Assembly (NCBI RefSeq): GCF_963966145.1
Contig: NC_091046.1
Location: 28,954,001-29,018,000 of the forward strand
DNA length: 64,000 bases
Origin: Tenebrio molitor
Lineage: Eukaryota > Arthropoda > Insecta > Coleoptera > Tenebrionidae
Direction of reading: 5' to 3'
Each line of letters starts with the position of its first letter. The stretch's first letter is position 1. The position numbers were made by a program, and so were the translations under genes. The notes under the pieces are model-generated. The model worked only from the letters and a program-made list of their open reading frames with translations. It had not been told where the DNA came from and searched no databases. Of this stretch, positions 56,535-64,000 are shown piece by piece.

Positions 56535-56908
56535 TATATATTGTATATCCATTGTCTACTTAGACAATGGTATATCTTACTCTCCGTCTTTGCGTACTAG
56601 GAGAAGCGGCAACCCAGTAAACTGTGATTAGTGTGATTAGGCAACTTTTCAAACGCAACTTCATTTCGGCGGTAAATATACTACATATTTCGTCAGCAAA
56701 AAATTATATGTGATGTGAATTTGCCTTTTTTCACTTAATTGTTAGATGTCGGAAAGAAATTGTATTCGTTGTTGCTTTTTCAAATAATTAGGTGAACGGT
56801 TATAAAGTCGAAAGATTGGCAATCTCACTACCAGAGGTCACCCCAGTCTGAGTGTTTAGTGTTTGTAATTTAAAGTTATGTTTATGCATTAGCATCAGGC
56901 GGTTAACG

Positions 56909-59900
56909 ATGGACAAAAACCCAAAAAATGATGAGTTTGTAAATGTATCAGTTCGAATAAAGCCACTAGGCAACGGCAGAATAACGAACTCTTCTTTACA
57001 AGTTATACAGAAACATCCAGCGGTAATATTTGATTTATAACATTAATATGCATTTTACCATTGATTATACTTTGCAGGTTTTGTTAGTTTTAGATAGAGC
57101 ACAAACATACCACTTTGATAATATTTTTACTGATGGTGCAAAACAAGAAGATGTTTATAAAGACAGCGTAAAACTTTTAGTAGAAAACGTTAAAGCCGGT
57201 TATAATTGTACAGTATTTGCTTATGGACAAACAGGAACTGGGAAGACTTACACAATTGGCACAAATCCTAATGTAAGAATAATATTTTTGTTTTCGAGTG
57301 AAATATTTTAACTTAGTTATTATAAAGGTAACAAATGAGGATGAATCTGGGTTAATTTCAAGAACACTGGAAGACTTCTTTTCTGCTACAAGTGAAAATA
57401 ATGAAATTGAAATTGACATATCATTTATCGAAATATACAATGAAAAGGTTTTTGACTTGCTAAGTGTACATAATAAAAATCCTCTTTCTATAAAAGGTAG
57501 AATTTGAAATGGAACATGTTTGTTTTATGTTTTAAAAATAATTTTATAGGATTTTCGGTCTGTGGATTTGACAAGGTGAGAGTTCACAATACTTTTGAAG
57601 CACTTCTACATTTAAAAAATGGGGGCAGAAATCGTCACACAGGGGAAACAAAACAAAATTTAAGTAGTTCAAGATCTCATGCCATTTTCACTATATATTG
57701 TCATTTAAGAAACAAGTAAGTGAATTATGAATATTTTGAGAAACAAATTAACTTGTTTTTAATTTGTAGTGAGAAAGAGACGATGGCAAAGCTTAATCTA
57801 GTAGATTTAGCAGGTTCTGAAAGTGCTCGAAAAACTGGCAATCAGGGTAGTAGTTTTTATGAAGGAATTAATATTAACAAGGGGTTATTGAGCCTAGGAC
57901 AAGTAATGATGGCTCTATCAACTAATTCAATACACATTCCATATCGACAATCAGTTATCACAACTATCTTGCAAGACTCATTGAACAGAAAAAATTTTGT
58001 TTCTTTAATTGCTTGCGTGAGTTCGAATGTTGAAGATTTGGGAGAAACTCTCCAAACATTGGAGTTTGCAAATAGAGTTAAAAAAATGAAAAATAAACCT
58101 GAAGTAAATGAGTTTATATTACAGTATAAACATAACAATCCCAATATATTTTTAAACTGTCCTTCAAGAGGTTTAACACCATCAAAAAAGTCATCATATG
58201 AGACTCCTTTTAAGAAAAATAAAACTGTCATGCCAGTTATTCAAGAACCTGTTGCTGTAAATAGTTCAAATTTTGAAATTTCCCCGTTATTTTCTTCAAG
58301 CTTAACATCTGTGGTAAGTGATACGCCACAAAATTTCAGTCCAGTAATAAAGAAGTATATCAACGCCATGGAAGATTCTATCATCAATAGATTACAGGAT
58401 GTCATCAAAACTACATTAAGAAAACCAGCAGGATTATATAAAGAGGATAAAGAAAATTTTGAGACACCCAGGTATCAACTAAATCATGATGTACATATTT
58501 AAAATTTAAATGTAATATGTACATATTTTAGGGTTTGCTGTAGCACTGAAGAGGATCCCACCTGTGAACTTAGTAATTTGGGAGATGGTGAAATAACTAA
58601 AAATCTTAAACAGCACTTAGATTCCTCTAAAAATGTAATTAAATCTAGAAAATTTCTGGTAAGTCACTAATGTAATTTTTAACAAAACTGGTACACTTTG
58701 TTAGTTGTTACATCAAGCATTATACAGAGTGTCCCCAAAAAAGAAGACGAGTCCATAACTCCGTTATTAATCGGAAGATTTTAATTATCTGTACACCAAA
58801 TTAAATAGTTGTTAATAGACTACAAAATGGCCTAATAAATTCAAGTATAGCCCCATAGGCTTCAAGGGTAAACTGTCAAAATATTTTTTTTCAAATGGGA
58901 TTACATATTTTTTTTAGTAATTCTGATAGAGATTTTTATTCTGAAAACTACAATGTATCACAAGTATACACTTAAATACCAAAAATTTCACCAAAAAAAT
59001 GTAAAAAAACACTACTATCGTCTATGTTCCATTTTGCGCTAAACATTGGCGGCATATCTGCGCAATCCCACATGTTATTATTTGTCATTTGTTTTTTCAG
59101 CTACCTTAATTTGGTTATTACATTGTAACGCAATGCATTTTGATAGCTTTTCGCTTGGTGCTCGTCATTTGTTTCAAAAGTTAGTGTAATTTTTTTTATG
59201 TGAAGTTATACTTGTGATACATTGTTGTTTTCAGAATAAAAATCTCTATCAGAAACAAAAACCAAGACGTTTAAATTTGAAATGAATACCAGGTGTCAAT
59301 ATTGTCAATAAAACAAACCGAAATAGGTACAATTCAGTCTTGAAAATTTTATGTAAAATTTTTTTTTGCCAACTAAAACAGTTATTGTTGCTCACCCTGT
59401 ATTTTCAAACACTAATGACGTTTTTCTAACATCTTGTTCAGGAAATTTCAATTTCTTCTATATTTTACAGACATACAATTGTGGACACAATTTAATTTCG
59501 AGTACTGAAGAAAAGGAAGACAATGCGATTTTTAAAATTCCTGCACCAGGGAAAAGTAAAAACATGCTAAGTAAAAACACTGTTCAGCGAAGTAGTCAAA
59601 GATTGCAAATGAAAAAATGTATATCTGAATTAAATTTGAACGAGATCAATGGTACGCCTAACAAAACATTACTGTTAGAACATGTGGTTACAACTAATGA
59701 ACCCGCGCTGGAGGAGAGCAATAGAAGACGCAGTGTAAGATTACAAGTGAAAAGGAGTGCTACACAGGGTGGCAGTGAATTTAAAAAACGTGTTATGAAT
59801 GTGCCTCACAAAAAACAAGAGGCAAATACTGATAATGAAGAAACATCAACAAAAAACACTTCTAGAGCAAATGAATCGTGAGTTTAGAATGTATCACCTA

Positions 59901-60265
59901 ACATTTAACATAGCAGTTTATTTTTAGATCACTGATATTTGATTTTCCTTGTAAAAAAAGACCAAAGAATAAACTTGACGCCAAAGATACTCCAATAACA
60001 GCACGTAGGAAATACGTTTTAAATATTTTAAATAGTGGTACACTTAGAGAACTGGAAAAGTTGCACACTGTTGGAGCCAAAACTGCGGAAAAAATTCAAC
60101 TGTTTAGGTAATTGTGACATGAGTTCTAGTGAATTTTTGTGTAAAGGAAACGTTTACAGGCAACTGAAAGGAAAGTTCAAATATGTATCAGACATTGCGA
60201 ATATGCCTTACTGGACGAAAAAAAAATATGAAAAATTTGAAGCAGAAAACTTTTTAAGACGTTAG
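56909..60265 (+). CDS. nod: Kinesin-10 chromokinesin (Nod/Kid, KIF22-type), nine exons
   Basis: Microtubule motor that pushes chromosome arms poleward-away during division by binding DNA with its tail. Exons: 56909-57022, 57078-57272, 57328-57496, 57550-57715, 57770-58471, 58532-58658, 59471-59877, 59928-60107, 60160-60265; all junctions keep frame with GT-AG sites and give about 718 residues. The motor has the P-loop GQTGTGKT at 57225-57248, switch I SSSRSH, switch II LVDLAGSE and the EGININKGLLSLGQ helix; the neck follows (NRVKKMKNKP). The middle is basic and probably disordered. The end (LNILNSGTLRELEKLHTVGA...) is a helix-hairpin-helix as in Kid/KIF22. RNRHTGET before switch I and YRQSVITTILQDSL are closest, from memory, to Nod. 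Start chosen at 56909 (ACGATGG) because it gives a compact N-terminus before VNVSVRIKP; an in-frame ATG at 56852 is possible. Intron 6 (58659-59470) holds repeats J and HB. Confidence 0.95.
58725..59262. repeat. Element J, half copy without later insertions (nod intron 6)
   Basis: TA-CAGAGTGTCCCCAAAAAAGA at the left; collinear with 12268-12577 plus 14319-14440 and 14868-14900, but uninterrupted. It ends abruptly at 59262 where a reversed HB fragment begins, so its right half is lost. Confidence 0.8.
59263..59398 (-). repeat. Repeat HB, partial copy in reverse orientation (nod intron 6)
   Basis: The reverse complement matches the first ~135 bp of 49773-50026, ending CAGTTATTGTTGCTCACCCTG-TA. 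It lies in the intron just before the exon at 59471. Confidence 0.8.
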
Positions 60266-60406
60266 TTGTAATTGTTTTTTATTATCAATAATGAAGAATT
60301 GTGTACCTAAAATATATACATATATACATATACCTACATGTTTATATCAGGTGCCGAAAACAATTACATGTATTATACTCGTGCGTTAAATTCCACACTT
60401 CTATGT

Positions 60407-60412
60407 AATAAA
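60407..60412 (+). promoter_or_regulatory. Possible nod polyadenylation signal
   Basis: AATAAA 142 bases after the stop codon; no nearer canonical signal. Confidence 0.4.
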
Positions 60413-60466
60413 TTGCTTTTGGCACTTACTAAAAAAATAGCTATTGAAATAGTTATTAACGTCATA

Positions 60467-60570
60467 AGGCCGATATGTAGCAAATAAACAGACAAGATTG
60501 AAGTTTGTAAAATCAAGGCGGAGCCGAGATTTTATAATCAATCGAGTCTGTTATTTGCGTATCGGCCGAA
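60467..60570. repeat. Short palindromic repeat downstream of nod
   Basis: AGGCCGATATGTAGCAAATA and TATTTGCGTATCGGCC pair, with AACAGAC/GTCTGTT inside, around a GGCGGAGCCGAGATTTTATA centre. A related GGCCGATATGGATAT palindrome is at about 33566. Confidence 0.65.
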
Positions 60571-60634
60571 TATCTTTATTTACTTTTCATTATACCAATG
60601 AGGTTAAAATTAAACTTCCCTGGACTGAAGGAGG

Positions 60635-61741
60635 TATTGGAGAAAATCAGCGAAGTGGCTGACATCTGGTGGTAATTTTTGAACTAACGAAATAGGGAAA
60701 ACAAATGTTTACGTATTGGCCGTAATACATTTCAATCGCCAAAAAATAGCCAAATTCGTTTATTTTTCATGATAAATTGTGCATGAAGTGATAACGAGTA
60801 CCTCAAAGTGTTATTGTTCCGTGCCGCAGTGTGATCTTTAGTGAACAAAGACATTTCTCTGCACTATTTCCATGATGTTATTCCCAATGAAAAACTCTAA
60901 AAAATACCAAGCAGGAAGTTTTAAAAATCGGAAAACCTATTAAAGAGCTTCTAGAAATAAGTGAGAATAGAGTCAATTGCTTTATTGGCCCCTAAGAGTT
61001 GGGTAGCAATCCCTAATAATAAACTGTTTAAAACCCCTTGCAGCAGGTCAAGATGTTGAGATTTTTTGCAAGCAGACTCAGGGACTCAGGCTAAATTCGG
61101 AGATATTTTTATTGGGGGTTACAAAGCACTTTCTACCAACCGATTTTATACCTTTGGGCAAGTTTGGGAAGCTTTGATGATTATAGCTTTTTACACAACA
61201 GCAAAAGGTGTCAAGTGAGACAATTAAAACTTACAGCCATTCCCTTTCACAATTTACCAGTGGGTACTCACAATAAAACCGTAAAATGTGGACAAACTAC
61301 TAATAGGTAACGCATCTTAGGTACTATAATAACAAATTTTATTGACCGAACTAGTGTTGTTTTTTTGTAGTTCGTGAAGGTTAAATTTTGGTGTAAAAGA
61401 AGCAGAAAATGATCTGGGTAACGCTGCTGATGCTGACAAATTTTCTCCAACTGTTGATGTTAATGAAGAAACAGCACAACAGACAAACATAAATGTTAAA
61501 GAGCCAGTCCAGAAAGTTGCAATGACAAAGGTCTTGGTAGACAAATCAACGCAAACTGATAATCTTGGTGGTTCTTATAACTTGCAATTTGTTTTAAACC
61601 ATTTATTATAATGTAAAATGTAAAAAATTGTTACCCGCAAATTAAATCCAAATACAAATGAAATCAGCTGTTCTTTGTTTTCCCTATTTCGATTTCGTTC
61701 AATTTGCAGCGCCATCTTGCGGTTGCTGATTTTCTCCAATT
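60635..61741 (+). mobile_element. Possible P-like element relic with a decayed THAP-type protein
   Basis: TATTGGAGAAAATCAGC at 60635 through AACGAAATAGGGAAAAC is inverted at about 61676-61741 with roughly 75% identity, giving arms of about 65 bp. Inside are CYCSVPQC, HYFHDVIPNEKL, FKIGKPIKELLE, in THAP-domain order but across frames and stops, and later an acidic stretch ending VDKSTQTDN, typical after THAP domains in insect proteins. No catalytic region remains. It sits between nod and TMEM223 and could be read as a broken THAP gene instead. Confidence 0.4.
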
Positions 61742-61921
61742 CTATGCATTTTTTTGACATTTCATTTTGACAGGTTTTCACTTTTTATAACCTCAAAAGC
61801 AAGCACTTATCTCTGCAAACACTAAGCACAGCACGTTCAGATTCAGAAGTGTGGTACCACCTTGGTGCCTACTTGAATAGTAATTTGGCTTATTGTTAAT
61901 TGTTATGTAGATAGGATCAAA

Positions 61922-62630
61922 ATGATCGGATTGCTTCGGCTTCGACAAGTTTTTTGTCAAAGTGTGTTAAAACAACCCCTAAACAGAATTAATATTGCCA
62001 GAAAGGTGAGAAATTCTAGTGATGGATATCTCGAGGTTAAAACAAATATTGCCAAAGATGTTATACTGTTCAAATATGATAATCCTAGATTTTTTAAAAT
62101 TGTAAACATTTTTGCTGTATGTCAATTTGTATTTTGGTCTTACTTGTCAGTATTTTCTTTTACTACACTTCGAGATGCACCCGTCGATCGTTCTAAAGAA
62201 ACTACTTGGTGGAGGAAAATTAATCTTGGCGAAAATAAATACAGAAATAGTTTGTCCATAATATCGTTTATTATAGGTTTGTTATAATATGTAATCTTTT
62301 TTCATATACATTTATTTTTTCCCTACAGGTTATGGCATTTTGTCGGTAACTTGGATGTACACATTAAAATCAGTGCGTTATTTAATCCTGCATCAAGGTG
62401 GTCAAAATATATCTTTAGTTACATACACTCCTGTAGGCAAAAATCGAATTCTTACTGTTAATTTAGAAAACGTAAATTGTAAAGAATCAAGAACTCTTGC
62501 AAAATCTCAGTTACCAATTAAAGTGAGAGGACATTATTTACATTATATACTTGATATGAGAGGTGAATTTAAAAATCCCCTTCTTTTTGATCACACTGCT
62601 GGGCTACGACGAAAATGGAAAGGCACATAG
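61922..62630 (+). CDS. TMEM223: Transmembrane protein 223 (mitochondrial), two exons
   Basis: Inner mitochondrial membrane protein linked in vertebrates to cytochrome c oxidase subunit 1 translation and assembly. Exons 61922-62276 and 62329-62630 (GT-AG intron of 52 bp; the split glycine codon gives SIISFIIG-YGILSV) encode 218 residues. The basic, acid-poor start (MIGLLRLRQVFCQSVLKQPL) looks like a mitochondrial presequence. Two hydrophobic segments follow: FKIVNIFAVCQFVFWSYL, and one formed across the splice junction ending near MYTL. Family-typical blocks are VKTNIAKDVILFKYDNPRFF, LVTYTPVGKNR and FDHTAG near the end. Start: first in-frame ATG, just after AAA at 61919-61921. No clear promoter element seen in 61742-61921, and no canonical AATAAA within 200 bases of the stop. 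Confidence 0.93.
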
Positions 62631-62806
62631 CAAATATCATAGATTATATGACTGGTAGGTATTTCATTTGAGTTAAAAATGTTATGTAATGGAATAGTTA
62701 TTTGTAACTTAACAATTAGATTTAAAAATTACAACTATTGAATTATAATTTTTTTTAATAATTTTTGTAAGTTGTACTGAAACCACTCATTGAACCTAAA
62801 CATTTT

Positions 62807-62984
62807 GGCCCGGTTGTATAAAGCTTAGTTAACATCGTGTCAGCTAACAACGCGTCAAGTCGGAAATCCGCCCATTTGATTGGCTGATTTAAATAAAATG
62901 TTAAATATCATCCAATCAGATAGCTTGACGTTGACATTATGTTAACTTTAACAACGATTTGACATCGCTTTATGCAACCGGGCC
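62807..62984. mobile_element. 178-bp MITE with GGCCCGGTTGTATAAAGC ends
   Basis: GGCCCGGTTGTATAAAGC and GCTTTATGCAACCGGGCC are inverted ends; TAACAACG/TTGACGTTG-type inner pairs extend the foldback. Related in end sequence to 29613-29766. Confidence 0.75.
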
Positions 62985-63207
62985 TTTATGTGATAAAAAG
63001 TAGTGTCTGGTGTGTTATTTTCAATATGCTTCACTTTTAGTGAGTCTTGCATTAATTCGTATGGATTTTAACTATCATCCTAAAATAGAAATACTTACGT
63101 CTGTCACATATCGAACGATCAAATTGATTTGTTATCCATGAATCCGAAAACGTATGTTGTTACTTGAAGTACTTGAACTCCACGCTCTAATAAACACGGC
63201 GCGAAAC

Positions 63208-63537
63208 CCAGGATATTAAGGTTGGTAGAACTGCGTCGTTGAAAATTGGAGGGCGGAGGGAAAAGTAACTCGTGACGTAAAATCAACCCAGAAATTTTGA
63301 GTTTTCGAATAGAACCCAAGGTTTATAAGCTCCATGGGGTTTATTGGGTGGTTTTTTGGGTTTTATTCTAGTGAGGGAACACCTAATGCGTGATCGACAG
63401 ACTCTGTAGTAAAAGTTTAGTGCATTATGACGTCACGAGTAACTTTTGCGTAGGGAAAAAATTCAAACTATTACTTTAAATGGCAACGAGGCAACCTACT
63501 ATACAAATTAGTCAGTTCTACCAATCTTGCAGGATAT
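63208..63537. mobile_element. 330-bp foldback MITE
   Basis: AGGATATTAAGGTTGGTAGA and TCTACCAATCTTGCAGGATAT pair at the ends; inner AAAGTAACTCGTGACGT and ACGTCACGAGTAACTTT pair as well. Both strands carry only artefactual frames. Confidence 0.7.
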
Positions 63538-63913
63538 CAGTAACGTCTACATCTATGATAGAAGCTCGTGCCAACTCTCATGATCGATGACGCAGAACCA
63601 AAATGCGTACCGATTACCGAAGCGTCTGTACTATTCGAACTAAAAACATCGGTACCATTTTGTCACGCTTTACAGATTTGTAAGCTAATTTATGTTGATA
63701 TTTATTTGGCGAGAAGCCGACAAGTCCTTAGATAATGTCGGACATTCTAATCCAAATCCTTGAACAGTGTAAAATGCAAATTTGCCGCCACCCTGAAAAT
63801 TTGAACTAAACGACCAACGTTTTTACGTTTCACTTATCAGAATTAGGCTCCGCCTTCGCGCAGCTTTTGTCAAGGTCATCGATTATGACAGTTGGCACAA
63901 GCTCTAATTATCT

Positions 63914-64000
63914 GGGGTGCGTTCAGAAATCGTACCCAGGTGCACCTAGGTCGCCATGCGCCGTTCGTAAATTGCCGGTAATGCAAACATGGTCATCTGT
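63914..64000 (+). repeat. Left end of an element S relative, cut by the window edge
   Basis: GGGGTGCGTTCAGAAATCGT followed by GCGCCGTTCGTAAATT resembles the left part of 38381-39469. The 63538-63913 stretch before it shows no gene. Confidence 0.5.

Overview
The window is a piece of an animal nuclear genome, almost certainly an insect and plausibly a beetle. Three genes have spliced animal structure with short GT-AG introns. The intergenic DNA is AT-rich and dominated by Tc1/mariner-like, hAT-like and P-like relics with TA or 8-bp target duplications. Species cannot be fixed from the sequence alone.

Three host genes, all on the + strand, are supported. (1) Top2, DNA topoisomerase II, occupies 1-10239; the window starts inside it, after the N-terminal ATPase core, and nine exons run to the stop codon. 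(2) A kinesin-10 chromokinesin of the Nod/Kid (KIF22) type occupies 56909-60265 in nine exons, with a full motor domain and a C-terminal helix-hairpin-helix. (3) TMEM223, a two-exon mitochondrial membrane protein, occupies 61922-62630. No tRNA, rRNA, CRISPR array or bacterial gene was found.

Nearly everything between 10.4 and 56 kb is mobile DNA, much of it nested. Main blocks: a palindromic element J (12268-15097) carrying a 5'-truncated retrotransposon and a MITE; a decayed mariner (15447-25547) split by a 1.7-kb hAT-like element and a 7.5-kb TIR element; a 1.34-kb hAT deletion derivative with a perfect 8-bp duplication (26651-27991); a 12-kb nest (30181-42199) containing a second mariner-like element (31096-41520), the longest retrotransposon copy, a second LINE fragment and several foldback elements; two abutting TIR elements (45804-47123 and 47128-49490); and a solo LTR with a 4-bp duplication (53561-54902) next to a P-element/THAP9-like transposase relic.

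The most informative family is a non-LTR retrotransposon with two N-terminal C2H2 zinc fingers, a reverse transcriptase and a C-terminal restriction-like nuclease, that is, R2-superclade architecture but dispersed outside rDNA. Four copies or fragments are visible: 5839-6180 in a Top2 intron, 12578-14318, 31647-35783, and an internal scrap at 49323-49436. Two have 5' truncation and 7-8 bp target duplications. A second copy of the host MITE in the nod gene (58725-59262) shows the unoccupied insertion site.

Functionally, Top2 and nod both act on chromosomes and TMEM223 acts in mitochondria, but there is no sign of shared regulation. Their proximity is ordinary gene neighbourhood on one strand.
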